This document shows, one piece after another, positions 42,687 through 51,034 of a stretch of 64,000 nucleotides of DNA (the first letter of the stretch is position 1; every line of letters begins with the position of its first letter). Origin of the DNA: CAYSUS01 sp964434165 (lineage in GTDB: Bacteria; Planctomycetota; Planctomycetia; Pirellulales; Thermoguttaceae); the NCBI GenBank assembly GCA_964434165.1, contig CAYSUS010000033.1, forward strand, positions 1-64,000, in the 5' to 3' direction. Below the pieces are notes generated by a model. The model did no database searches, was not told where the DNA came from, and was given only the letters and a program-made list of their open reading frames with translations. A program made the translations under genes and the position numbers.

Positions 42687-43496
42687 TCAGTCCTGCCAGT
42701 CGCCCGGACGGCGGGCGCCCAAGCGGACGTTCGCGCCCAGGGTGTCGCTAATTTGCGGGGCGAAGTTCATGTACGCGCCGGATTCCACACAAGTCGCAAG
42801 CTGGATCGCCGCCAGGGCGATCCACTGCTGACAGTAGTCCCGTCTGGCATTGACCGTCTGGCGGTGGGCTCGGCCGGGCATCAGGTGGTCCCTGACGAGC
42901 CTGGTGCGGACCTGGCTGTTGTACGTTTGGCACTCTCTCTTGATGACGAGCCATTGCCGGTCGTTGTCGTGATGGTAACCCCACGCCTGCATCTCCGTGT
43001 CGTTGGCGGGCAAGCAGCGGATGACGCCGTAGTTGGTGTAGTCTCGCAGGTGCTCGTTCGTTTGCGGACCGCCGGGCCCCAGCAGTGCCAAGACTTGGGC
43101 TTGGAGCCGTCCCGGCAAGGCGAGTATGTACTCCGCGTCGCGCAGCACGAATTCCTGCCCGCGCCTCTCGGCGACCCATCCCTTGGTCGAGCCGTCCCTG
43201 TCGCCGAAGGGTATTGCGTCGAAATTGAAGAGTCTGTGTCGGACCGTCCTGATCTTCGGCAAGCGATCCTCTCGAGGTCTCTGATCCAAAGGGACAGCAA
43301 CACCTGGTGTGGGCACATGCACCTGTTCGAATTCCCAAGAGCATTCCTCGCCATTATCACGAAACACACTGCGCCGCTGGGCCCCGAATTCCCCGCTCCC
43401 TGCGGTTGTCCGGATCCATCGCAAAAGGTTCCTTCTGCCATCGCTCTCGTTCTGAAACCGTGGAATCCAGCCGTTGGGGTAGTAGTGGGTCGTCAT
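42687..43496 (-). CDS. Protein of unknown function within the T6SS locus
   Basis: The ATG at 43496 has GGGAGG seven bases upstream and gives 269 residues beginning MTTHYYPNGWIPRFQ. The frame continues open upstream of this start, but that part is a shadow of the methyltransferase gene. There is no signal peptide or membrane helix. Notable segments are HRLFNFDAIPFGDRDGSTKG, a central EFVLRDAEYILALPGRLQAQ and a C-terminal DYCQQWIALAAIQLATCVES. I do not recognise a family. Its place between the methyltransferase and the YkgJ-like gene, and its rare-looking composition, make an effector or immunity role possible but unproven. Confidence 0.65.
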   Translation of the reverse strand: MTTHYYPNGWIPRFQNESDGRRNLLRWIRTTAGSGEFGAQRRSVFRDNGEECSWEFEQVHVPTPGVAVPLDQRPREDRLPKIRTVRHRLFNFDAIPFGDRDGSTKGWVAERRGQEFVLRDAEYILALPGRLQAQVLALLGPGGPQTNEHLRDYTNYGVIRCLPANDTEMQAWGYHHDNDRQWLVIKRECQTYNSQVRTRLVRDHLMPGRAHRQTVNARRDYCQQWIALAAIQLATCVESGAYMNFAPQISDTLGANVRLGARRPGDWQD

Positions 43497-43714
43497 GATT
43501 GGCCTCCCGTTTCGAAGTTCCTGGTCTGCGGTTCCGGCGCTCCTCGGCTGGTCCCACATTGCCGCAGTCCGCGCCGGCCGCACCTCATCATCCCTGCGAG
43601 ATCGCCACCTGGCGGACGCCGCTCTTGGCCCCCGCGGCGTCCTCCCGGCGAGCCCGCGGGTGCCCATGGGATCTGTCGTATGACAACCAAAGAAGTTGCC
43701 TGCTTTCTTGGGGG

Positions 43715-45214
43715 CTACTTCCCAGAGGGATCGTCTTCCACCTGAAGCAGATAGCCTCTGCCCTTCAGTGACCGCACCACTTCGAGCACCGAGGAGGCGA
43801 CCCGCTCCGGCGGCACGCCGTGGTCGGCCGCCATCAACTCGATCAGCTCCCGCAGCGTCATGCGGCCGTCGCAGCGGGCGACCAGGCCAAGCACGTTGCC
43901 GTCGAGCTCCGCCGAGTGCTGCACGCCCCCGCCCAGATACAGCTTGCTCTCGGCGACCGCCAGGCCGTGGTCGGTCATCGCGTGGTACTGCTCGATCCGC
44001 ACGTTGGGCGCAAGCCGGAAGCGGACGTCGAGCATGACCGCAGGATCGGGGTCCGCCTCCAGGGCGTCCTGGCACGCGAAGCTCCTCCGCACCGCCTCGC
44101 TGCACGGACCCACGATCCGGCGCGGGAAGTCCTCGATGCGAATCCAGTTTGAGCCGCCCTGCCGCCGGCGCATGGTTACCAAGATGTAGCTGACCGCCTC
44201 GATCCCTTCGGCGTCGAAGTAATCCATCCACTGATCGTAGAGCCTGATCACCTCGTCCGATTCCTGCGATTCGGTGCTGATGATCCAAGCCATCGCGTAC
44301 TCGGAGGCGTCGGTCGTGTGCGTCAGCCAGACCACCACGTCGCAGCCCACGCCGTCGAACCACTCCCGCAACCCATCTTGCCAGGACTGTCCCTTCTGAT
44401 GGGCACAGTTGCAGTTCATCTGGCAGTAGCCGCCTTCTTCCAGGTGGGCCGCGGCCTCGCGGGCCAGCCTGCGGCAGAACTCGTCGCCCCGCATGCCGCT
44501 GTCGCGGAACAGGAGGCGCCTGGTCGGGGCGATGACGAATGGCGGGTTGCACACGATCAGGTCGAATCGCTGGCCTGCGACCGGCTCCAGCCAGTCGCCC
44601 TGGAGCCACTCCACGTTGTCCACGCCGTTGAGGCTGGCGTTGAAGCGGCCGAACTCCAGGGCCCGGGGGCTGATGTCGGTGGCCACGACATGCTGGCTGA
44701 ACTCGGCGGCCACGCAGGTCAGGGCCCCACCCCCGGTCCCCAGGTCGAGCGTCCGCCGCGCCGCACCGTCGATCATCGCGTGGGCAAGCTTCAGCGTGGT
44801 CGCCCCGGGAGGCACGACGAAGTCGCCCGGAGCCTGGACCGCTCCGACACGCAACTTGTCTCCCGCGAACAGGCGGTCCAAAGCGGGCAGGAGCTTGACC
44901 TGCGGCACGACGTCTCCCTCGGGCGTGGGGGGTGCCACGAGGCCCGCCTCGATCCAGTCCTCCAACGTCATGGGCGCCAGGGCACGCCGGACGGCCTCCT
45001 CGGGGGCCGCGACCTCCAAGTGGAACAGCCGCAGGAGCGTCTCGTGCGGCGAAAGCCCGCGCGTCCTGTGGAGCCACGGGGGCATTTCGACCCCGGGCGT
45101 CGAAAGAAGCGTGTCCCAGCGGAGCGTCTTGAGGATTGCCTGTTCGGTGTAGTCAGCCCGGGCAAGGACGTCGCGGACTTGAGCGTAGGCGGAGGGATCG
45201 GGGAAACTAGGCAT
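43715..45214 (-). CDS. Class I SAM-dependent methyltransferase (PrmC/RsmC-like NPPF type)
   Basis: The ATG at 45214 gives 499 residues. An N-terminal helical domain (YTEQAILKTLRWDTLLSTPG, then LSPHETLLRLFHLEVAAPEE) precedes a Rossmann methyltransferase domain with motif I in TLDLGTGGGALTCVAAEF, an acidic motif II in VVATDISPRALEF, and the catalytic NPPF in FDLIVCNPPFVIAPTRR. A C-terminal domain of about 200 residues, including SAELDGNVLGLVARCDGRMT, is of unassigned type. NPPF/Y enzymes methylate planar nitrogens on protein Gln or nucleic acid bases. The substrate is unknown. Related stand-alone proteins occur in actinobacteria and planctomycetes, so it may be a resident gene rather than part of the secretion system. 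Confidence 0.82.
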   Translation of the reverse strand: MPSFPDPSAYAQVRDVLARADYTEQAILKTLRWDTLLSTPGVEMPPWLHRTRGLSPHETLLRLFHLEVAAPEEAVRRALAPMTLEDWIEAGLVAPPTPEGDVVPQVKLLPALDRLFAGDKLRVGAVQAPGDFVVPPGATTLKLAHAMIDGAARRTLDLGTGGGALTCVAAEFSQHVVATDISPRALEFGRFNASLNGVDNVEWLQGDWLEPVAGQRFDLIVCNPPFVIAPTRRLLFRDSGMRGDEFCRRLAREAAAHLEEGGYCQMNCNCAHQKGQSWQDGLREWFDGVGCDVVVWLTHTTDASEYAMAWIISTESQESDEVIRLYDQWMDYFDAEGIEAVSYILVTMRRRQGGSNWIRIEDFPRRIVGPCSEAVRRSFACQDALEADPDPAVMLDVRFRLAPNVRIEQYHAMTDHGLAVAESKLYLGGGVQHSAELDGNVLGLVARCDGRMTLRELIELMAADHGVPPERVASSVLEVVRSLKGRGYLLQVEDDPSGK

Positions 45215-45230
45215 AGGGCTGCCAACTCGA

Positions 45231-46061
45231 TCAGGAGATGACGTGGGAGACGGTTTCGTAGAGTGAAAGCGTGGGATTGGAGAACGGGGAAACGGGCTGC
45301 GAGGATATGGCCCGTATCCGCGTCCGCTGGACATACGCAAGCCTGTCAAGGGAGGCGAAGTTCACCGCGTTTCCCGGGCTGGGGTCGTAGATGTGCCAGC
45401 GACCTTGGGGGGCCAGGGGGAGGACGCTCACGTAATGCCCGCTGCCGCCACGAAGCAGCAACATGACTCCCCGGCCGGGCCGCAGTCGGCGTTGGACCGC
45501 ATCGCAGAACGACTGTGCAGTCAGCGCCGGACTCACGAATGTCGCGATGGGCGCGGCCTGGCACCTCAGGCCGAGGTGAGCCAGGAAGCGGACCATGGTG
45601 TTGAAATGGGTGGTCAACTGCGATTGAGACCGTCCGTGGGCCGTATTAAACGCGGCCCGCGCCCTACGAACGCTTTCGCCCGTGGTTCGCCACCGCTCCA
45701 GGTCTCGCGGGAAATCGTGCGCAAGCTTCAGCGCATACGCGCAGAAGTAGCCGCAATCTACAGTCCGAGTTCCCTGGTTCAGTTGGCGAAGATGGATCAG
45801 TCCTGCAAGATGGTCGGCCGAGAAGACGACTCGTTCTACGCGAGGCCTGCCATCATTGAAGAGGACTGCGCGCACATACGCTTCGCCAGGACCGGGCCTC
45901 CTACTGTTGACAAGCGTCCAAAGGCTGCGCAAGGCAGGCGTGTCGGGAGCGAGGGTCGCGACTCGGCTCCGGCTCACGTCCCCACCAAGCTGCTCCCGAA
46001 TCGCCGCCAAGAATGCCGGGAAATCGGCTCCGACCGGCACATCGTAGAACTCGACGCGCAT
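45231..46061 (-). CDS. Putative papain-fold (C39-like) cysteine peptidase, candidate T6SS effector
   Basis: Starting at the ATG at 46061 (GGGAAG upstream) gives 276 residues; an upstream start would add 41. The central motif TVDCGYFCAYALKL puts a Cys at about residue 103 with another at 107. GRGVMLLLRGGSGHYVSVLP gives a His at about 209, and WHIYDPSPGNAV an Asp at about 226. Cys, then Gly-His before a hydrophobic strand, then Asp-Pro after a second strand is the order in papain-like and C39-type peptidases. No signal peptide is present. GC content looks lower than in neighbouring genes. It is adjacent to a metallopeptidase-like gene within the T6SS locus, so a secreted effector is plausible. 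A transglutaminase or deamidase with the same fold is an alternative. Confidence 0.6.
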   Translation of the reverse strand: MRVEFYDVPVGADFPAFLAAIREQLGGDVSRSRVATLAPDTPALRSLWTLVNSRRPGPGEAYVRAVLFNDGRPRVERVVFSADHLAGLIHLRQLNQGTRTVDCGYFCAYALKLAHDFPRDLERWRTTGESVRRARAAFNTAHGRSQSQLTTHFNTMVRFLAHLGLRCQAAPIATFVSPALTAQSFCDAVQRRLRPGRGVMLLLRGGSGHYVSVLPLAPQGRWHIYDPSPGNAVNFASLDRLAYVQRTRIRAISSQPVSPFSNPTLSLYETVSHVIS

Positions 46062-46283
46062 GATGCTACTTCCCGGTTTGGCCAAGGCGCGACGCAGGTC
46101 CCGATCGCTATCGAGAACCTCCCGCGTGGACTTGGGGACGCTCACAAGCTGTCGTCGTGCGAGCCCTTGGGGGCTTGCAGACAATTTCGTCTCGCTACCG
46201 GGATTATCGTGACTTGTCCATGAATGTTGCTAGCGGGGGCGATGGAAAAACACGTGCCCCGGTGGGGGTCAGTGCGCCTCATG

Positions 46284-47042
46284 TCACTGGAACCACTCGC
46301 TTCCTCGATCGCGGATGCACTCCCGCTGCGCGTCGCTCAATTCCCGGCCACGGCGCTGGTTTCCGCTCCAATGCATCAAGTTGTCGCGCCCCGCGCACTG
46401 GCACACCAGTCGGTGTTGGTCGGGACGCGAGCAATGGGAGATCCGCATGAGGAGATGGCCGAGTTCGTGGGCGAGCGTATCGTCGCGGGCGTGCTGGGCG
46501 ATGAAGATCCCCTCCACACCCTCCACTCGGCTGTAGAAAGGCGCGAATACCGTCTCCCCCGTGGCCTGCGAGGGCGAGCTGATCCCGGGCACCCAGTAGG
46601 TGCAGACCTCGCCGGGCACGCGGTTCTGCCCGAGGATGGCTCGGGCCTCGCTGCTTATAATCCCCTCGCCGACGCGGCGGGCCTGGATCGAGGCGATATA
46701 GGCAAAGTACTCCTGCTGGAGATAGTGGGGAGCATAGATATTGAGCCTCTTCAATCGCTGGTACTCGCGGATTCCCGCCAGATCGTGATCTTCCAAGGTG
46801 TCCTTGAATCGGCTGGGATGTCCCGCCTGGAGCATGACGTCGGTTGTCAGCAGGCGCAGGCTGGTACGGATCGGCAGGTCGCGCCGGTTGCTCAGCCTCA
46901 CCCGGACCCGCGCTCGACGAAAGGCGCGTCGCGCCACGCGCATCGAGTCGTGGATGAGCGAGTCCCATTGGGACGCGAAAGCCGTGCCCGGGGGAGGATT
47001 CTCAACGTTGAGCGTCGTCACTCGAATCAGGACCGTGCGCAT
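46284..47042 (-). CDS. HEXXH zinc metallopeptidase-like protein, candidate T6SS effector
   Basis: The 252-residue protein starts at 47042 with GGGAG upstream. Near the C-terminus it has DDTLAHELGHLLMRISHC, with the zinc-binding HELGH at residues 192-196 and His 203 as a possible third ligand. RDNLMHWSGNQ follows at about 219-229 and resembles a Met-turn. That order resembles metzincins, but the third His is one residue farther than in HEXXHXXGXXH, so subfamily is uncertain. No signal peptide is present. It lies just downstream of tssH and next to the papain-like gene. A secreted protease effector is inferred from motif and location. No immunity gene is evident. Confidence 0.68.
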   Translation of the reverse strand: MRTVLIRVTTLNVENPPPGTAFASQWDSLIHDSMRVARRAFRRARVRVRLSNRRDLPIRTSLRLLTTDVMLQAGHPSRFKDTLEDHDLAGIREYQRLKRLNIYAPHYLQQEYFAYIASIQARRVGEGIISSEARAILGQNRVPGEVCTYWVPGISSPSQATGETVFAPFYSRVEGVEGIFIAQHARDDTLAHELGHLLMRISHCSRPDQHRLVCQCAGRDNLMHWSGNQRRGRELSDAQRECIRDRGSEWFQ

Positions 47043-47090
47043 GGTCGGCTCCCCGCGTCACGTGGGGTCCAAGGCACCTCCCAGGAGACC

Positions 47091-49826
47091 TCAAGAGAAC
47101 GCGTACTGAAACGCCCCGTCCTCGCCCACCGAGACCCGAACCGCGGCGATCTCCTGGTCCTCCGCCATGCGGGCGAGGAACTCGGCCGAAAGCTCGGGCA
47201 GCAGCGTGCGCGTCAGGATGTGATCCACGTTGCGGGCGCCGCTCTCGACCTCCGTGCACCGCGAGGCTACGTGCGCGACCAGTTCCGGGTCGTAGGTGAA
47301 CTCGGCCCAGTGGTTCTCGCGCACCCGCCGCGCGATCCGATCGAGCTGCAAGACGACAATCTTGCGCATCACTTCGTCCGACAGCGCGAAGTAGGGAACC
47401 AGCGTCACGCGGCCGAGGAACGCGGGCTTGAACGTATTCAGCAGCTCGGGGTGCAGGGCCTCGGCCAGGGCCGTGGCGTCGGGCCGGGTCTCGGGATCGG
47501 CGCACAGCTTCATGATCAGGTCCGTGCCCGCGTTGGAGGTCATGAGGATGACCGTGTTCTTGAAGTCGATGTCACGGCCCTCGCCGTCGCGGAGCGTCCC
47601 TTTGTCGAAGACCTGGTAGAAGATGTCCTGTACGCCCGGGTGGGCCTTTTCCATTTCGTCCAGGAGGACCACGCTGTAGGGCCGGCGGCGCACGGCCTCG
47701 GTCAGCACGCCTCCCTCGCCGTAGCCCACGTAGCCGGGCGGGGAGCCCATCAAGAGCGAGACCTTGTGCTCCTCCTTGAACTCCGACATGTTGATGACCG
47801 TCATGTTCTGGTCGCCGCCGTAGAGCAGCTCGGCCAGGGTGATCGCCGTCTCGGTCTTGCCCACGCCGCTGGGGCCGACCAGGAGGAACACGCCGATCGG
47901 GCGGCGCGGGTCGGTGAGGTTCGCCCTCGCGGTGCGGATCCGCTGCCCGATGGCCTCCAGGGCGTGCGACTGCCCCACAATCCGCTCCTCCATCCGCTCC
48001 TTGAGCCCCAGCACGGTGCGGATCTCGTCGGTGACCATGCGCCCGACCGGGATCCCGGTCCAGCCGGCCACGACCGCGGCCACGGCCTGGGAATCGACGC
48101 ACGCGCGCAGCAGCGGCGTCTCTCCCTGGAGGTCCTCAAGCTGGGCGTAGAGCGACGCCAATTCCGCGCGGAGGGCCGCGCGCTGTTCGTCGGTGAGCGT
48201 CTCGGCCGCGCCTTGCGGCTCCGCCGCGGTGTCGGGCGCTGGGGCTTGCGTCTTCTTCTCCCCGGGCGATTCGGCGGGCGCGGCGGCCTGGGGCTCCCCC
48301 TCGAGCTGCCCGCGGAGCCGGCGGATCTGTTGGACCAGCTCCCGCTCCTGCTCCCACTGCTTCTCCAGGGTCTCCAGCCGCTGTTCGGCCTCGGTCCTGG
48401 CGGCCTTCAGCTCGTCGAGCCGTTGCTGGTTGTCAGCGCCGGCGAGGTACTCGCGGTGCAGGATGTCGATCGCCGTGGTGAGCTGCTGGATGCGGCGGCG
48501 CCCGTCCTCCACGGCCGGCGGCACGGCCGACTGGCTCATGGCCACGCGCGCGGCCGCCGTGTCGAGCAGGCTGACGGCCTTGTCCGGAAGCTGCCGGCCG
48601 GAGATGTAGCGGTGCGAGAGCTTCACCGCGTCGGTTACCCCTTCGTCGAGGATGCGGACCTTGTGGTGCTTCTCCAGCGTGCCCACCAGCCCCTGCATCA
48701 TCTGAATGGCGGCCTGCTCGTCCGGCTCCTCGACCTTGACCACCTGGAACCGCCGGGCCAGCGCGGCATCCTTCTCGACGTACTTCTTGTACTCCGCCCA
48801 GGTGGTGGCCGCCACGGTGCGCAGCTCGCCCCGGGCCAGGGCGGGCTTGAGGAGGTTGGCCGCGTCGCCCTGCCCTGCCTGGCCGCCCGCGCCGATGAGC
48901 GTGTGGGCCTCGTCGATGAACAGGATCACCGGGCTCGGGGCGGCCTTGACCTCCTCGATGACCGTCTTCAGCCGGTTCTCGAACTCGCCCTTGATGCCCG
49001 CGCCCGCCTGGAGGAGACCCAGGTCCAAGGTCTTCAGGGAAACGTTCTCCAGCGCCGGGGGCACGTCCTTGGCGGCGATCCGCAAGGCGAAGCCCTCGGC
49101 CACCGCGGTCTTGCCCACGCCGGCCTCGCCCGTGAGGATCGGGTTGTTCTGGCGGCGTCGCGTGAGGATGTCGATGACCTGGCGGATCTCCGAATCCCGT
49201 CCGAGGACCGGATCGATTTCGCCGCGCCTGGCTCGCTCAGTCAGGTCGATCGTGAACTGATCGAGGGCCGGCGATTTCGAGGGGCCGGCGGGCCCGACCG
49301 CGGGGCCGCCCGACGGCGCCCCGGGGGGCTTCGCGGCGGGGCCCTCCGTTTCGTTGGAGTTGGCCGCGATGTTGCCGAGGTCCCGCTTCAGGGCTTCCGG
49401 CGAGATCTTTGCGAGCTCCGAGGAGGCGTCGGCCGCGGCCCTGACCAGGGAGTCGTCCGAAAGCAAGGCGCACAGCAGGTGCCCGGAACGCACTTGCGGG
49501 GCCCCGAAATCGACGGACGCGGCGACCCAGGCCTCGCGGATCAAGGTGACCACGTTGGGTGACAGCCCGGGCGCCCGGGCATTGCCCGTCTTCAGCCGAT
49601 CGATGGTCCGCGTGAGGTCCTGGCTGATCCGGGCCACGTCGATCTCGAAATGGCGGAGGATGGCGGCCAGGTCCGTGCCGGGCCGCTCGATCAGGCGGGT
49701 AAGCCAGTGCTCGATCTCCACGTTGTAGTTGGAACGGGAGAGGCAGAGCCCGGCGGCCGCCTCCAGCGAGCTGCGGCAGGTTTCGTTGAGCTTGCCCACG
49801 AGGGCCTTCAGGTTGACGGGGACCAT
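47091..49826 (-). CDS. tssH: T6SS ATPase TssH/ClpV
   Basis: ClpV disassembles the contracted TssB-TssC sheath for reuse. The 911-residue protein has the Clp N-domain with two repeats, then AAA+ module 1 (Walker A GEAGVGKTAVAEGFAL, Walker B VILFIDEAHTLIGAGG) and module 2 (Walker A GPSGVGKTETAITLAE, Walker B VVLLDEMEKAHP). The middle coiled-coil (TEAEQRLETLEKQWEQEREL) carries an Ala/Pro-rich insertion. GSPPGYVGYGEGGVLTEAV is typical of the family. The ATG at 49826 lies 16 bases inside the 3' end of tssG, so the genes are coupled. Confidence 0.97.
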   Translation of the reverse strand: MVPVNLKALVGKLNETCRSSLEAAAGLCLSRSNYNVEIEHWLTRLIERPGTDLAAILRHFEIDVARISQDLTRTIDRLKTGNARAPGLSPNVVTLIREAWVAASVDFGAPQVRSGHLLCALLSDDSLVRAAADASSELAKISPEALKRDLGNIAANSNETEGPAAKPPGAPSGGPAVGPAGPSKSPALDQFTIDLTERARRGEIDPVLGRDSEIRQVIDILTRRRQNNPILTGEAGVGKTAVAEGFALRIAAKDVPPALENVSLKTLDLGLLQAGAGIKGEFENRLKTVIEEVKAAPSPVILFIDEAHTLIGAGGQAGQGDAANLLKPALARGELRTVAATTWAEYKKYVEKDAALARRFQVVKVEEPDEQAAIQMMQGLVGTLEKHHKVRILDEGVTDAVKLSHRYISGRQLPDKAVSLLDTAAARVAMSQSAVPPAVEDGRRRIQQLTTAIDILHREYLAGADNQQRLDELKAARTEAEQRLETLEKQWEQERELVQQIRRLRGQLEGEPQAAAPAESPGEKKTQAPAPDTAAEPQGAAETLTDEQRAALRAELASLYAQLEDLQGETPLLRACVDSQAVAAVVAGWTGIPVGRMVTDEIRTVLGLKERMEERIVGQSHALEAIGQRIRTARANLTDPRRPIGVFLLVGPSGVGKTETAITLAELLYGGDQNMTVINMSEFKEEHKVSLLMGSPPGYVGYGEGGVLTEAVRRRPYSVVLLDEMEKAHPGVQDIFYQVFDKGTLRDGEGRDIDFKNTVILMTSNAGTDLIMKLCADPETRPDATALAEALHPELLNTFKPAFLGRVTLVPYFALSDEVMRKIVVLQLDRIARRVRENHWAEFTYDPELVAHVASRCTEVESGARNVDHILTRTLLPELSAEFLARMAEDQEIAAVRVSVGEDGAFQYAFS

Positions 49827-51034
49827 GGCGAACCTTCCAGGGTGAAAACGGCATCGTCAACGTCGCTGTCGGGCGGGCGGCTCTGAATCCAGCTATTCCA
49901 TCCCAACCGCGATCCGTGGCCGTCGCCCGCACCTCCGAGTACGCACCGCGGCACGTCCTCGCCGCGGAGGACCGGCTGCACGTCGAAGTCGTACTGCGGC
50001 CCTACGTAGGTGCGGGTCAACTGGCAAAGCGGGAGGAGCACGTCGCCGGCGGGAAAGAACCGGCAGAACTGGGCGTAATCGACCGGGCCGACGCGGAGCC
50101 GGAACCTGCCCTCCACGTCCCACACCCGCTCGCCCAGGATCACGCTGCTGCCGAGCGAGTTGTTCCGCGCGCGGCCGTCTCGGGGGCCGGGCAGGGACGA
50201 CTGATCGTCGTGGTCGAGGTAGAGCCACTGCCCCTGGAACTGCTCCACGCGCACAGCGAGGCCAAAGCGGTCGGCGATGATCTGCTCCAGGCTGACGGCC
50301 GAGGGCGGTCGCCGCGCGAACTGGCCCGCGTAATACAGAAGCGCCTGATCGTCGAAGGCCATGCGCCCGCGCAGCCCGTCGGTGCCGAACCCGAGGAAGC
50401 AATACAGGCCCCAGGTGAACAGGTCGGGTTTCTCCCCGGCCTCCCGCAGCGGCCGCTGTTCGTATCCGACCGGGAAGCGGTACTTCTCCCACGCACGGTA
50501 GAACAGCGAGAGCGTGCGGTGATGGAACAGGTCGAGGAAGTCGCGGAGGGCGAAGTCCTTCATCCGCGTACGCTCGATGAGCATCGCCGTGTAATGGCGC
50601 GGAAGCGCGCCGCTCGGACCGACGAGGCCCAGGCAGTGGACCTCCATCTCCAGAGGCGGTGTTGGACGCCGGGCCTCGGCGCCGGCTTCGACCTGGCGCA
50701 CGCGGCGGATCTCGCCGGCCGGGAAGCTCAGCGACGTCGAGGCCCGACACCGCACGGCCTCGCGGCCGGGTTCGTAGTCGTAGCCGATCGGGCGGGCTTC
50801 CGCCTCGGACGCGCGGGCCGCGCGCAACGCCGCAAACTGAATAAATCGAATCGCCTGAAAGAACCCGAACTGCGGTCCCTGGCGGATCAACGCGGTCTGG
50901 AGGGCCAACGATCCAGGCGCACGGGCCGGAGGCCGGGAAGCGTCGGGCTCGCTTCGCTTCCCGCGGCGCATTGGCTGCGGAGCCGCCGGCTCGCGGCTCA
51001 AAGCAGGATCTTCTGGCCCGCTCTCGGTGCCCAT
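49808..51034 (-). CDS. tssG: T6SS baseplate protein TssG
   Basis: TssG joins TssF, TssE and TssK in the baseplate wedge. The 408-residue protein starts at ATG 51034 with GGAGAG upstream, overlapping the 3' end of tssF by 37 bases. Typical TssG marks are FFQAIRFIQFA, LSFPAGEIRRV, MEVHCLGLVGPSGALPRHYT, then DLFHHRTLSLFYRAWEKYRF, and the C-terminal GPVDYAQFCRFFPAG with LLPLCQLTRTYVGPQYDFDV. It overlaps the tssH start by 19 bases. Confidence 0.95.
   Translation of the reverse strand: MGTESGPEDPALSREPAAPQPMRRGKRSEPDASRPPARAPGSLALQTALIRQGPQFGFFQAIRFIQFAALRAARASEAEARPIGYDYEPGREAVRCRASTSLSFPAGEIRRVRQVEAGAEARRPTPPLEMEVHCLGLVGPSGALPRHYTAMLIERTRMKDFALRDFLDLFHHRTLSLFYRAWEKYRFPVGYEQRPLREAGEKPDLFTWGLYCFLGFGTDGLRGRMAFDDQALLYYAGQFARRPPSAVSLEQIIADRFGLAVRVEQFQGQWLYLDHDDQSSLPGPRDGRARNNSLGSSVILGERVWDVEGRFRLRVGPVDYAQFCRFFPAGDVLLPLCQLTRTYVGPQYDFDVQPVLRGEDVPRCVLGGAGDGHGSRLGWNSWIQSRPPDSDVDDAVFTLEGSPWSPST

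Noticed and set aside
46224..49562. 1112-aa open frame on the plus strand
   Set aside because: It is antisense to tssH and the metallopeptidase gene, with a biased Arg/Leu/Gly/His composition.
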